This document shows positions 36,415 through 48,172 of a stretch of DNA of 64,000 bases, piece after piece. The position numbers were made by a program, and so were the translations under genes. The stretch lies in NCBI GenBank assembly GCA_038093515.1, contig JBBPSI010000043.1, forward strand, positions 1 through 64,000, written 5' to 3'. The stretch comes from Butyriboletus loyo (taxonomy: Eukaryota; Basidiomycota; Agaricomycetes; Boletales; Boletaceae). Position 1 is the stretch's first letter; each line of letters opens with the position of its first letter. The notes under the pieces were generated by a model. That model was not told the origin of the DNA. It did not search any database and saw only the letters and a program-made list of their open reading frames with translations.

Positions 36415-36440
36415 GCACTGCACTGCACTGCACTGCACTG
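36415..36440. repeat. GCACT tandem repeat (five units)
   Basis: Five direct copies of a 5 bp unit are read directly, in non-coding DNA. Confidence 0.85.
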
Positions 36441-38128
36441 GTCCTCGGTCAATGGTAAAGTATCCGCTAGTCCAAGCTGCATGGCGGATGAGATCATTAT
36501 ATCTGATGTTACGTTGTGGGAAAGGAAGTGGGATAGACAAACCCTTATTCATTTCCTTCCTTTGATCCAGCCATGTTTCCGTCTGTGAATAACCAGTGCG
36601 AGAAATTCAAATACGCACCCTCGAGCGTTTTGCGTGAAACCGATGTTTTGAACGTTCTCCCCACCCCTATCTGGGGTCCGAAGATGGATTCGAGCCAATC
36701 CGCGATGGAACCATTTGGCAGTTGGGAAAATACCCATCCCATGCCGTTGGCATGGTACTGCATGCAGATCGCTTGCGCTCACGCACGACAGGACTGGTTC
36801 AGGTGTATAATTTGTGAACCTTCTATTGCGGGGCAGTAGGTGGCTCTCCACACCTTTCTCCAGATGCTCAACCGAATCTAGATGTCTAAACGTAACGTTC
36901 AGACCAGATCCCTGCCAGAATATCGTGAGCACGTGACTGGTTTTAAAAGGATCGAAACAAATGACTTCTAGGACGCTGTGCGAAACACTTCATTAACGGG
37001 TTTGCCCGCTTCCGAGAGAAAACCACCTTTCCGCAATCGAGGATGGGTTAGGTAAACAAGCGGCGATAACGACTTGAGAGGGGAAGCGGCGTTACAAGTA
37101 TCTCCCATAATCCATGACATGATCTAGCCTTGAAACGCCCTCCACACCGAAATCCCCCAGAATTATCTGAAGTGGCGGATGGTTAGCAAGCTCGTCGGGA
37201 CAGATCCACACTTACATTCCCGATTTGAGGGCGAAAAGTCGGCGACCTTGGAAGTCGTCGAGGCGAATACAACTCAGACAGCATGACTCTTTGCATATGT
37301 GTAGTCGCTCACTGCTCTACAAAAATTATCTGCTGGGCGAGATCGTTCGGACCGTAAGTGCTTGGGCTGAGATAATGCGCCTCATCTGTCGCAATGACCG
37401 ACTTGGGCTCATAAGTAGGGGAATTTCCTCGCGAGGCTCGCGTCGACCTTTTTGTTGGGGGTCTGAGACAGGACCACGGAAAAACGGACTGAGGTTTTCG
37501 TTCTGGTTCGGACCACGTGATGTTACTCAGGGATGTTCGATTGGATCACGTGCAGGGGAGCCCATGGTGTCCTGTTCCCCGCGCAAGTTCATGTTCGTTT
37601 CCCAGCTGAAACCGGTTCAGTCGCTACAGGTGCTTGTGTAAATGAGCACCTGTTTACCTCAGTCAATATCCTTGACTTTCCCGTTCCTGAATTCTAGACG
37701 ACGGAACAGAACTCGGCGTGGTACTGAAGAGCGGCCTTAGCCTTCGGGTCAGATACTGGTAGACGCCACAGTACGTTTTTCCCTAAAGGTCCTCAAACTG
37801 ACGAATCTTGCGGTAAATTCATCGGGGGGCGTTGGTCCACCCCGTGTGGTACTGCTGGTTAGATGGTAACACGTAGAGCACCAACATTTTCTTTAATAGG
37901 TTCCCGTGATGGTACCTTGTGTCCAAATCACTATCAAAGTATTCAATCATGGCATTAAGGAGGCCATATTTCAAGTTCCTTGATCGGAGACGTCATCCAA
38001 AACGTCTTCCACAGCTTCATCTACCGCCCTGTCGAGTTCGTCATGAGTGGCGGCGTCAGGGCGATCTGATAGGCACGCTGCCAAATTGTTTAGTGCACCA
38101 AAGTTATTTGATCAACGACGAGCTGAGT

Positions 38129-38268
38129 CTTGCGCGACATCAAACCGACTGCGAACACGTCACAACGTCAAAGCCTACCCGATGACTTTCTCCGACCGGA
38201 GAGTCCAGGGGTGACACAGCATCCTGAGCCTATCGCAGAGGCCCCGACAGACGGGAGCGGTCTGCCTG
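38129..38268 (+). repeat. dispersed duplicated segment, copy A
   Basis: About 140 bp match the reverse complement of 49084-49231 at roughly 85-90 percent by eye. Both encode the frame DIKPTANTSQRQSLPDDF followed by PEPIAEA. In this copy the frame is open from 38130 to 38327 only, while copy B sits in a longer frame, so this copy looks like the fragment. I do not recognise the family. Confidence 0.7.
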
Positions 38269-39339
38269 ATGGTGCAGAGCGTCTTACCCGTCCCGCCGAA
38301 TATCGCGTCGTGTGTGGAACTCGTTGAGCAGAAACCACGGCTCGCGAGAGCGCCCATAATCCACGAGTTGGTGTAAAATGCGACGGACAACTCCAACATC
38401 AAGCCGTTTCGGGTTGATTCCAGGAGGAAAATGAGCATGCTGGCACAGATGTCAAGTCCACAATATAGGCCGTGAGCTATCTTGCAACATTCACCTCATC
38501 CCAACAATCAGCACCCACACCACCGAACCGGTCACAGCGTGCGCCCCAACCGCACCCCTTGCACTTGTCGTCTCCGATCCATACGTTTGTATGCTGTTCG
38601 AACAAAACATGTCACGCAGACGGGCCATTCCATCTAGTTGCGGCACCGTCAACGACAGCGCCATCACCTTTCTTGTCAAGGTTTCTTTCACCCGCGCCGA
38701 ACCGTACGTACTCTACCAATCACCAGTCATCATTAATTAACAAACATAACAGGGAACTTTTCTTATACTTACTTTGGGGCGACAGGCACACATTGATGAC
38801 GTAGAGTCCTTCCACTCTTAATGGCATCACGAGAACCATTGAAAGCGCCGAATTCGTGTATTGTATGGAGAATGATTGTCCGACAGAGTTACATGTCCCA
38901 ATCTGCGATCTGATCGAGGCCGGTTTCACGATATTCTGGAGCAGCACGCTACGTACAGCTGCCAAGGGATTACGAACAGAAGTGTCGCATGCCGGGTTTA
39001 TCGCCACACTGAAGGAGTGCTTGGACAAGTACTCTGACCTGGAAGACCAGTTTTCCAACTGCCCTGTCAGGCAAGGTGTGTCTACGGTTTCTTCCCCTGA
39101 TGGCTCACCATACTTCACTTTTTCTTCATTGAACGTAGGAACCGAGCTGTCGTGATAGATGCTAGAATGGATAGCGTATTTTCAGCACGTCCCTTTGACG
39201 TGTCGATTGTAGTCTTTCCGAACGTTGGTGTAGGCTCATCGCGTAGACTTTGGGCAACGTTTCAATACTGTGATACCTGTTGTGTTGCCGGGACAATGAT
39301 AAATGATGTTCACCAGCCACAAAGAAGGGAATAGGTTAC

Positions 39340-40570
39340 AAGCGAGGGTTGGATGAGAATAGCCTCTCCACCACTTCCGCCATCGAACATCATGATAACC
39401 ATTCCTTTCATGTTCTCCTTCGATGCACCTTGGAAGGCGTTCAGAAAAACGGCCAAATTGATATTAATGTTTCTCTGAGGGGGTGTAGTATTCAGGGTGG
39501 TGACGATGGAGTAATCCGTGAAGGAGCCCCCGAGGGCTGATGCCTAGATTAGCGTAACTACAAAGTTTGCACTCAAATATCCAGCGGTCGCTTTACCAAA
39601 GTGCGGTAGTGTGTGTTACAGTCACCCGAAGCGCCAATGGTCATTCCCGTTCGATCGAGGTTGGTGACATGGATCGTGTGGCTGATCGAACTGAGATACT
39701 TCACCGGAGTGAATGCGCCAAGGTGTGATATTGTACGAGCCCATCTGATCTAGGTAGTCACACATTTGAGCAAATCCTACTCGCACGAACCAGCGAGATC
39801 TTACGGATTCCGAGGTCCATGATATGCCTTGATGTAGGAATCATGAAGCTCGAGTTTGGAATGGCTGTAGAGAGCCTCGTACACAGCGATAGCAGTGTCG
39901 CAACCAGGATGGGAAACGGTTGCCGGCATGACACGATAGCTGCGTTGCACATGATTCGTCAAGCAAATACGAACCAGCTTGGCGGAGCGCTTTGGCTTAC
40001 GGACCAGCCGCCCCTGACTACGTATACCCTGCGTCATGGACGAGCGCCGTGTCGTTGGAAGTTCTCGGCGGTTGCGGTAGTGCTATAGACAAAGTGGTGA
40101 CCATAATCGCGCGAGGTGTTATCATAGAATGAAACGGTAACCTACCTTGATTTTACCGCCAATCCCCTCAACGAGAAGCTAGAAGTATGCGTTCATCGTG
40201 GTGTTCAGATAGGGCGTATATGGGGTATTCTGCGTGAGCCAGCCACGCCACGCGTCTGTGAGGTCAGGAGAGTTGGTACTGAATGCAAAGGCTTCCATTG
40301 TAGGGAAGTCGACTTGGACGAGCGACCCACAAGATTGAAGCCACCGAATAGACCTGTGAGGCAACTGGTTGCCAGTAACAAAGCACAATTCCCCAGGGTA
40401 ACCAAGATATTTCGGCCGTCCAGTACCTTGAGGAATCCAGCACAGAATATCATCACTCTCCTTCCTCCCCCGCTACACGCGATTCCAAGGTTAGGATAAT
40501 ATACTGAGGTGTTATTTCCGCTCGGGATGGAAACGACGTAGTGAGAAAAGGAGACTTTGGTAGCTTGCAA
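39340..40570 (-). pseudogene. decayed fungal lysophospholipase/phospholipase B gene
   Basis: Collinear pieces of the fungal lysophospholipase catalytic domain are seen in different frames with stops between them. They are: YYPNLGIACSGGG then AGFLKVLDGR (oxyanion-region counterpart of IAISGGGYRAM), LTGLFGGFNLVGRS (counterpart of the nucleophile motif GLSGGSW), LGAFTPVKYL, HVTNLDRTGMTIGAS, and finally LAVFLNAFQG with FDGGSGGEAILIQPSL. The nucleophile Ser is Phe, and the following Ser is also Phe. Intact relatives are secreted or GPI-anchored enzymes that remove acyl chains from phospholipids. With frameshifts, stops and no nucleophile, this copy cannot make an active enzyme. The N-terminal part is even less recognisable and the true limits are uncertain. 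Confidence 0.75.
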
Positions 40571-41193
40571 GTTGAATAGGTAAGTTTCCCGCTCGAACAG
40601 GCACGAACAAGTGGCGTAGAGGTTCAGTTAACCGCATTGTGTGAATTCGCAAGAAGGCAATGATGCAGATGCCACAAGATGGATTACCAGCACCGCCAAA
40701 GGGAATGATCCAGCCCAAGTAGATGTGGGTGTAAGTACCCAAATACATGGGCAGATGATGTCCAGTGATGCTGTTGAGAAGGGGAATGGAGTAGTCTAAG
40801 TGAATTTGCAGGGCTCATTGAAACGAACATGATGTGACCCCATATCACACAAATACCCTCTGCAGTGGAGTGCATAACTTGCCCCCGAGCTTCTAGCGGG
40901 ACAGAATCTTCGGGTTAACTTGCGGACAGGCTACGCGGGCAAAAACAGTGACGTCGAATTATCAACGAATGATGTATAGTCTAGAAATCGATAACAAACC
41001 TACTTGGAAGGCAAATCTGAAGTCGGCATCCTCAAGTTACTCACTTGTCACATGTCATGCATCATGGCTCGATTAGAAATTGGATCTGTGGCTTTGCATG
41101 AACCTACAACCACAGAGCCCAGTGATGCGAGGGCGTTAAAATCGCTACCGTCTCAGAGCTATCCGTCTGTAGGAGCTGACACCCTTTCCAGTA
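40571..41193. other. region between the lysophospholipase relic and the transposon remnant
   Basis: On the minus strand a weak CPQVNPKILSR-like match near 40900-40940 may be the N-terminus of the decayed lysophospholipase. Nothing else is recognisable. Confidence 0.35.
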
Positions 41194-41203
41194 CAGTACA
41201 CCT

Positions 41204-41243
41204 TCTCATAATGTATTGGTCAGGATATGAAAATATACATTAT
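41204..41243. repeat. left subterminal hairpin of the pogo-like remnant
   Basis: TCTCATAATGTAT and its exact reverse complement ATACATTATGAGA lie about 16 bp apart, with the outer copy inside the terminal inverted repeat. The right end of the element has the same arrangement around 41878-41925. Confidence 0.8.
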
Positions 41244-41383
41244 GAGATACGCTTCAAAGGGGTTTGGGGCCTTGGCGAGCATCGCTGAGTGCGCATTGAA
41301 TCGGATCAATGACCCTGTGCCACCAATATAAATAGTGGCAGGCTTGGACTTGAAAATTGAACTACCCCACATCTTCTGCCCCA

Positions 41384-41785
41384 ATGGCCAGATTGACACT
41401 CGACGAGCTTCTCGACCCATTCGAGGAGAAAGAAAACCTGGATAAAGATGCTGTGAACTTCAAGGACGATGCAGCCATAATTGCCGAGGTTCGTCATCGA
41501 GAGGCTGTTAGAAATGGTGAGGTGGAATTGGATGATGAAGATTGTGACAGGGATAGCAGGCCAATCATCGCTACGTTGGAGCTGATGGTCCGGATCTGTC
41601 AGTGTTAGGACTTTGTTTTTGTAGTTCCAACAGTCAGGGGTTAGAAGATGGATGTGTCTCGAGCAGGTGCAAATGCATCCCTCGATTTTCTTCATCATCT
41701 TCGTGCCTTCCGTGCTGAACTGCGACACGAGGAGACGAGGGGTGCGAAACAGGTGACCTTGCATAGGTGTTTGAAGTTGAATTAG
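41384..41785 (+). pseudogene. C-terminal fragment of a pogo/CENP-B-type transposase
   Basis: The frame starts MARLTLDELLDPFEEKENL, then acidic sequence to a stop near 41608. A second block, ANASLDFLHHLRAFRAELR followed by KQVTLHRCLKLN and a stop at 41783-41785, lies in another frame. Both resemble the acidic tail and the terminal LRxFRxxLR...QxTLxxFF segment I know from pogo-like transposases of mushrooms. The order and spacing are correct, so this is one decayed C-terminus and not two genes. Confidence 0.75.
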
Positions 41786-42377
41786 TCCGGTCGGGCGGTA
41801 TTCTTGTCGTGCTTCGCGGGCTCGCTCGTGATTAGTCAGCTGCTTTAACCGTGGGAACATTTGCTACTGTATATTTCTCATAGTGTATTGGGAACAGCTG
41901 GCTCCCGACAGTATACATTATGAGAAAGTGTACTGTACTAAGATCGGCGAGTCCGTGTTCAATGGAGGGGCGGAGGCCATTATTTGACATGACTGGCTCT
42001 CCCAGGCTTTTCAGGCTTGAATGTTTGAACCACTCGCCATCACTGGCAGTGACAAGTTGCTGGTCGTTCAATATCAATGTTCGCAATGTCACAGATCTTG
42101 TTCAAGTTAGTTCCCGCGATGATCCAACTTGGCTTGATGCCTCCCAAGTTGCCAGTTGGTCACCACAGACTTGTGCGTTGAACTGACACAAAGTCAGTAT
42201 TATATCCTCGAGAATTACCCGCTCACTAGTCAACCATCTCGCTGGTAGTGGTTCGGAGTCCGTTCCAAACCCCTCAGGTTAGAAGGTGACAATGTAGCGG
42301 CAGTCGAAAGACAATCTCTTTCTATTCTGCCAGCCGCCGAGGCGGCGGTGTCTGTCAGCCGCATACCCACTCGCCTG

Positions 42378-42386
42378 ATATTTAAA
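42378..42386 (+). promoter_or_regulatory. TATA-like site of the aspartic protease gene
   Basis: ATATTTAAA lies 52 bp upstream of the ATG at 42438, a good position for a short-leader secreted-protein gene. Confidence 0.45.
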
Positions 42387-42437
42387 CCGCATCGTGTCAC
42401 TTCCCCAAGTAGGTTCAATCCATCATCCTTCCTCAAG

Positions 42438-44056
42438 ATGAAGTATACTCTACGTCTCTGGGCTGTCTTTTCACTTTCAATGCTCGGGGGCGCGATTCCT
42501 CTCATCTCAAACCAAGGTCTTCGGATCCCTTTGCAACGCCGCTCGCTCAACCTCAACTCGGTGGATCCCATGTCGGTCCCGTCGGACACGAGCGAACGGT
42601 TCCTAGGTGCCCAAAGAGTTGCACAGCTCATCAGCTACACTCGCGAGTGTGTTTTTTGTTCCCTTGTTATTCATCTTGTTCAATTCCTGGGATGACGTTC
42701 AGGAAGTACACGAATACCTTCGCGGCATACGAGCGGAATACAGGTTCGCGCCATCCGCTTGACACGCTGTCAATATCCTCCTCAACCACCCCATCAAAAC
42801 GCGCAAACATCGGAGCCGTTGGTCTTGACAATGATGGGGCAACATCGTGGTACGGTCCCATCAAGATCGGAACGCCACCTCAAGACTTCACAGGTAAGAC
42901 ATTGCCCACTGCACCTGGATCGTCATTCTAATTGCTTCGATTTGGAAAGTTGACTTCGACACGGGTAGCTCTGATCTGTGTGAGTATCTTGCATCTTAAA
43001 CTAGCAAGGTTGGGTTTAGCTTTTTCACTAGGGGTGCCCTCCCAATACTGCCCTTGTTACGGGCATCGCACGTACAATCCTTTCATTTCGGGCACGTCTC
43101 AGGTTCCCCCGTTTCCTTTCTTTGATCCCGAGATATATGGTACGGGTGAAGTCCTCGAAATTGACTATGTAGATACAGTTCGAGTGGGCGGAATTGAGGT
43201 AGATCTTACTTGTTGGTGTTCGGACGGTGATTGACCAACCCGCTAGGTCCCTCATCAAGAGTTCGGTGGTGTGGTGGCTTATTCACCTGACTTTGCTAAT
43301 TTTCCCGCGGATGGCATCTCTGGCTTAGCATTCCCGGAGATCTCGACCTTGGGTCGTCCACTGATGCAAAACTTGAACGAAAGCGATCAACTACCTCAAA
43401 GGGTCTTCGGCTTCAAGCTCTCCACCACCCCTGGACAAAGCGAATTGACCATTGGTGGCGTGGACCCTGCCGCATTCAAGAACAACACGCTTGTGTGCGT
43501 CCCAGTGACGAAGCAGGGCTACTGGCAAGTTGTGTTGGGAGGGATCAGCCGACCCAACTACACAGTTCCAGAGAGCATCAATACACCAGCAATCATCGAT
43601 ACCGGCACCACGCTTATACTTGTGTCACGCACCATCGCAAATAGATACTTTTCGAACATCCCTGGTGCGAAAAGCATACCGTTTGACACGTTTACGATTT
43701 ATACGAGTGCGTCATCTTCCTATTTCAATGTAGAAGCGCTTCATTCGACGTCCTGTAGTTCCATGCAATTGCATTAATGACACGACGCCGACATTTATAT
43801 TTGAAGGGAGAGAGTTTTCAGTGTCTGCTGATGCATGGAACTTCGGCCCTGTCATTACTGACTCGACAGATTGCATTGCTGGCATGGCTTCATCTAGCCT
43901 GAGTGAAAGTATGTTCCTTCGACGTGTGCTGCCGCGATTTGAAGTTCATTTGTGTTGACAGAATTTTCGATCATCGGGGACGTCTTCTTGCGATGTGTAT
44001 ACACCATTTTCGACTTTGGGTATCCGCTTTGTGTTCACTTTGCAAAGCTTGCTTGA
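42438..44056 (+). CDS. secreted pepsin-like aspartic protease (family A1)
   Basis: Seven exons join in phase: 42438-42646, 42703-42893, 42950-42979, 43032-43198, 43247-43706, 43759-43908 and 43962-44056, giving 433 residues. It starts with a signal peptide (MKYTLRLWAVFSLSMLGGA) followed by a propeptide of about 90 residues. The first catalytic motif VDFDTGSSDLW puts Asp at about 137; the third exon, only 30 nt, encodes most of it. The second motif AIIDTGTT puts Asp at about 317. The C-terminus has the usual FSIIGDVFLR and ends FAKLA. Both catalytic Asp residues and all splice sites are intact. The family cleaves proteins outside the cell at acidic pH. There is no GPI-like C-terminal extension, so it should be freely secreted. 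Confidence 0.9.
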
Positions 44057-44381
44057 TACCTCAGCCTTGATTTATTCTTATTTGTTGTATCTCGAGAGGT
44101 ACAATGGTATCTGGCAACCGCCTAAGCTGGTGCCATGGGGAGAGTTATGTGGACGACATTTGAGTGGTGAGACGGAAGTGAGCGCGCCGGCACTGCCCCG
44201 TGACGGCCACCTGCCAAAGCTTGGCGACAGCCGACCCATACTACATTGAAGCTCCTCCTGTTCATATTCGCGTATCACGACTAGCCACTGTTCGAGATTA
44301 TCTTGCCCAAGGAGTATCTGGGAGTCGCAGTCCGAAGATAAACCGGGACTCGGAGGAGCCTAGTACAAAGTTGGCGCGCAA
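44057..44381. other. short intergenic region
   Basis: 325 bp between the aspartic protease stop and the next ATG on the same strand. No element recognised. Confidence 0.5.
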
Positions 44382-46854
44382 ATGTCCTACTCCTCCCTCC
44401 AAGCTAGCTTTCCAGTCTTCTCATCGGCACAACCCGCGTCAACGGGTCCTCCATTACCACAGTCGTCCCCCTCTGCACCGGCTGGCCCACGTTCATTCAA
44501 GGCACCCGCACACAAGCATGCTCACCATCTTCACTCCATTCCGCCTCGCGAAAAGTCTACCAGGACGCTCATCATCGATCATATGCTTTGGGTACACGCT
44601 CGCACGAGATTTGTCCAAGCCCGCGCAGAACTCGGCATGACTGATCGTACCGGTGGACCCTCCTCACCCCATTTTCCGTTCCGGGAACGTCCAGAACAGT
44701 ACGACGAAGAAGACGAGGTCTCTAGTGATGGCGAGGACGTCGATCAACTAAAAGCCAGAGCGGCAGGGCACGGAGACACCAATAATGAAGACGAAGACAC
44801 AAGAATGCAGAAACAAGACTTTGGTTTAGCGAGGAGTCTCAGACTGCGCGCCATTGCCCTCGAAAAAGTCGTCACATCCATGCTCGATCAGCCGCCACCC
44901 CTGCACTCCGTTCCTCCCATCGATGATGAATCGCAATCTCCTCCAGCCTCTCCCAAGGGCCGCGAATCTCAACCTACACCAAAAGCGTCCCATCCACACA
45001 CGTTGCCGAACGGAGTCCGTCTCCGTCTTGCCCTCGGAACGGTCATCAATGATCTATTCGCTCGTCAAGCACTCATAGCGCCGTATCGACATCATCACCA
45101 CCCTCCTCCGATCGTCGTTTCCACCTCACTTTCGGAAAAAGGATCGGCAGAGTCTCTGTCCTCAAACAGCTCCCCGGTGCTCCAGAACCTGTCGCCTCAT
45201 CCTTCTACTTGCACAAGTCAGTCGTCCGGAGGTGTTATCGGCGTGCTCCCGCCATCACTTATCGCGCTTGCATCCATATCCGGAGCCTCCGGGGCGCAAA
45301 CATTCCCATTTCCTTCGACTATGCCCGTTCCCAGTGCGCAAGGGCAATGGATTGTTGTACGTTGCCATCCGTCTTACGCTTTCTCGTAAAAATGAACCGT
45401 TGACGGAAGCAGCCTGGAAATTACGCTCTTTGGAATGACAGAGTTCGTACATTGTATATGGAAGGTGCAGACCCCTCAACGGCAAACTCCCCACCTGCTT
45501 TACGTTGCCCAAGGCATCTCCATACCGGATGCGAGATCTGTGTTGAGGCGAAACAACTCTTCAAAGCACCAGGAGGACCGGTAAAAGGAAGAGCTGGCGC
45601 CTGGGGAGGTGAGACCACTTCACGTCCCCCCCAAATTGGCTCAGGGAAGAGCATGGGCGGTTGTGGCGGCGGCATCACTGGTTGGCAAGATGGCAGTGGT
45701 ATCGGTTCCGGGCTTGCTCACTCCGGGATCAACGGTAGCGTATTGCGCAGGAAGTCCAAGTGGCTTCAACAGGATGCAGAAGACGCCGGTTATGCGGGCT
45801 CGGGCGCTGGAAATACACGCCTCTCGGAACTGATTCCTCGGTTCTTACGCTTGTCAGCTCTTGTCGCGACGGAGCTAGGCCAGGAACTTAGGGATGAGGA
45901 GTATGAACGCGAGTCTCAGGGAGAGAGATATGGGGGAGCACCTTCTACATCCCCACAGTCCTCGATACACGCTCGAAAAGCCCAGTCGGAGAGCGAAGCG
46001 AGTCCCCTACGGCCATCCAGAGATTGGTACATGCTATTTGCGGGACTTCTTACTCGAGCCGCTTTGGAAGGATACCTTACTGGTGGTTGGAGGGGACCTG
46101 CTGCTGCTTCCTGTCTACTCGGGGTCGGACTTGGGATATCAGACGATCCATCTGCCGGCGACGAGGACGAGGGAGACTCGATATTCGAGTGGTTTGATCC
46201 AGATGATCTTCCTACATTGAAAGAAGCAGCGGAAATCATGTTCCCCTCATTAAACGCCATGGCCAATGGCGTGTCACTGCGTAGGGAAAATGCTGAGGCT
46301 GAATTTGAGGCTGGAATGAAGGAACGATTGCGAAGGGTAAGTACTCTGTTTGGTGCTGACTGCTCAGTCAGATTGATGATTTGAACGTTAGTTCTATGCC
46401 ATTCCATCGCTGACACCCGACCTGTCAACACACATGGAAGATTTGGCATGGCATTATCCCGCCGAGCCTGTTGAACGAGCTGCGGTTCGTTTCTGTGAGG
46501 CTGTTGCGAAGTGGCGGGGCAAACCGGAACTGCTGGAAACAGTAAGTGTGATTTGTTGTGATGAGGTCTGATCTCACATGTGCCACCTAGTACAAAAAGA
46601 GATCCAAGGATCCTGCTACACCAGGCATGACAATGGAGTCCCTTGTGCATTCCAATCCAACCAGTCCTACATCCGGTGTCTCCCCCATCCAGGTCAGCCT
46701 GCAAAAGTCCACGAAACCCCCGATAGAGCAGTATTTCGTTTTCCCACAATCCCTCACTGGACGTAAGCGCCGACGCTCGACGGATGACGAGGGCCGCTTT
46801 ACAAAAAGGATGCACAATGGCGTGCTGGTCTCCACGGCGTCGTCCCATACTTGA
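44382..46854 (+). CDS. large unknown protein, partly disordered with a helical middle
   Basis: Exons 44382-45356, 45413-46336, 46392-46541 and 46591-46854 join in phase to 770 residues. I do not recognise the family. The N-terminal third is Pro/Ser/His-rich with an acidic stretch (EQYDEEDEVSSDGEDVDQ) at about 105-122. An ordered part follows: RTLIIDHMLWVHARTRFVQAR (split here by position, about 60-80) and RSLRLRAIALEKVVTSMLDQ. The second exon has a Gly-rich linker, then a helical region RDWYMLFAGLLTRAALEGYL near 528 and an Asp/Glu-rich segment. The C-terminus has a KRRR cluster near 741, a possible nuclear signal. The tidy introns and reading frame indicate a real gene; the antisense 322-codon frame is a shadow. 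Confidence 0.75.
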
Positions 46855-47956
46855 ATAGCATTTTCGATGAACGGACAGGCCCACCGAGTGACTCTTTGTA
46901 TAGTATCGTTATCGCTGTCTATCTATTAATGTTGGGTCCCTTTTTAGATATCTGGTTGCATGATCCATTCCTGTCGCTTTTCGTGTTGCTTTTCGGGCGC
47001 GATTTGGGACGATGTACTACTATCATGTCCCCTTTAGTGCAACAAAATCAAAATCTCTCTTCTAGTACTTCGGTGACAATGCCTACCCTTTCGGCAACGG
47101 TAATATGAACTCGAGACAAGTGAACTTATTTTTACTGGTCGACTCCTTGAAGGTGAAGTGGTGCTGCCTAAATGTCACGTTTTATCACACCGGGTCACAC
47201 CCGCGGCAGGGTGTGGAAGGAACGTCAATATCTGAGGACCGTACGACGCGAGAAGACCAGTGGGTACCTTGAAGAAGTCACGGAAGATGACATACGTGGG
47301 AACGACATACTTACTTGGGTAGAACGTTCTCTGGTTTGACGCCACGTTCGTCCTTGAACCAATTCTTCCATGAGTCCAACTCCATTTCTCGAACAAATAA
47401 AAGAAAAGGCAAAGAAATATATTTCGTTCTGGGGATGATTCAACACCCGTACGTCTCATCCCAGCGTCGACGTTCGTGTTTTTCTTGTTCACTTGCTCGT
47501 CTCGGCTGCTCATCCATGTTTCGTGCCCCGTCCGTGTGTCCACTTTCAATGCGAGCTTCCCCTTCCTTCTTGCTCTATCAGCATACACCCGATCTTTCTC
47601 AGCAGCAATGAACAACTCCTCACTCTCATTGCAAGCACTGCCAAACCGCTCTACCACGAGAGCAGGCTCTCGTCCCCGCTCTCCACTCATACTTGTCCAA
47701 CGCCCACCAAGAACGTCGAGACTCCTTGATTTATACACTCGATGAGCCCATACGATCCCCGAAATCTCGCGGATAGTATTATCATGACAGTTACATGGAG
47801 GGTATGGCGAGTGACAGCGTATAAAAGCAAGACAAGAAAACGAGGTCGTAGGTTGTACATAAAGAATGCGTTGATCAAAACGGGACCAGGCTCGTCCATC
47901 ATCTGTCGTAAAAACATCGAGGTGACCTTGTTCGTCTGACGATCGACCATGCCACC

Positions 47957-48172
47957 ATGGCCCAGGATGCATTTCCTACTTTGGACGCGTACGTCCATCC
48001 CTTGTGGACAAGGCAAATTGAAACGTTGATATCCGCACCCGGAACTCTCCACCGCGACGTTCGTCCGAGAACCGCTGCCCAAGGATCGAAGCCCACGTCC
48101 GAAAACCAAACGTCGTTGCCACCTATTCTGGATGCAGAGGCGGACGTGTCCGACCTGCTGGAGATACGTTAA
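47957..48172 (+). CDS. possible small hypothetical protein (71 aa)
   Basis: An uninterrupted frame starts MAQDAFPTLDAYVHPLWTRQ in an excellent context (CCACCATGG) and ends shortly after an acidic segment LDAEADVSDLLEIR. It is polar, with no signal peptide or membrane segment. The strong initiation context is the main support. It could be chance, a 5' exon of a longer gene, or a relic. Confidence 0.25.
   Translation: MAQDAFPTLDAYVHPLWTRQIETLISAPGTLHRDVRPRTAAQGSKPTSENQTSLPPILDAEADVSDLLEIR

Larger units (their letters stand above)
32135..39339. other. about 7.2 kb without a confident gene
   Basis: No open frame here has a splice-supported extension or a recognisable domain. I can name GA-rich repeats (GACGAG/GGCGAG, about 33519-33556), a GCACT tandem repeat at 36415-36440, and the duplicated segment at 38129-38268. 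The minus strand near 38000-38120 reads LNNLAACLSDRP-like coding texture for about 40 codons before stops, which suggests a gene relic I cannot identify. Frames at 38720-39118 (minus) could be the decayed 3' part of the lysophospholipase relic or something else. Confidence 0.45.
41194..41935 (+). mobile_element. pogo-like DNA transposon remnant (742 bp, internally deleted)
   Basis: The left end CAGTACACCTTCTCATAATG and the right end form terminal inverted repeats of 23 bp (41194-41216 and 41913-41935) with a single mismatch. TA dinucleotides flank both ends (41192-41193 and 41936-41937), as expected for the Tc1/mariner-pogo superfamily. Inside each end TCTCATARTGTAT is repeated in inverted orientation, giving a subterminal hairpin at both ends. 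The interior keeps only the C-terminal end of a CENP-B/pogo-type transposase. The catalytic DDE core and the N-terminal DNA-binding domain are absent, so the element is not autonomous. Confidence 0.85.

Noticed and set aside
38175..38438. GGTGKT-like string on the minus strand suggesting a P-loop
   Set aside because: It is a short match in a broken frame overlapping the duplicated segment, with no Walker B or other ATPase context.
45916..46884. 322-codon open frame on the minus strand
   Set aside because: It lies antisense to the well-spliced 770-residue gene at 44382-46854 and has no family features.
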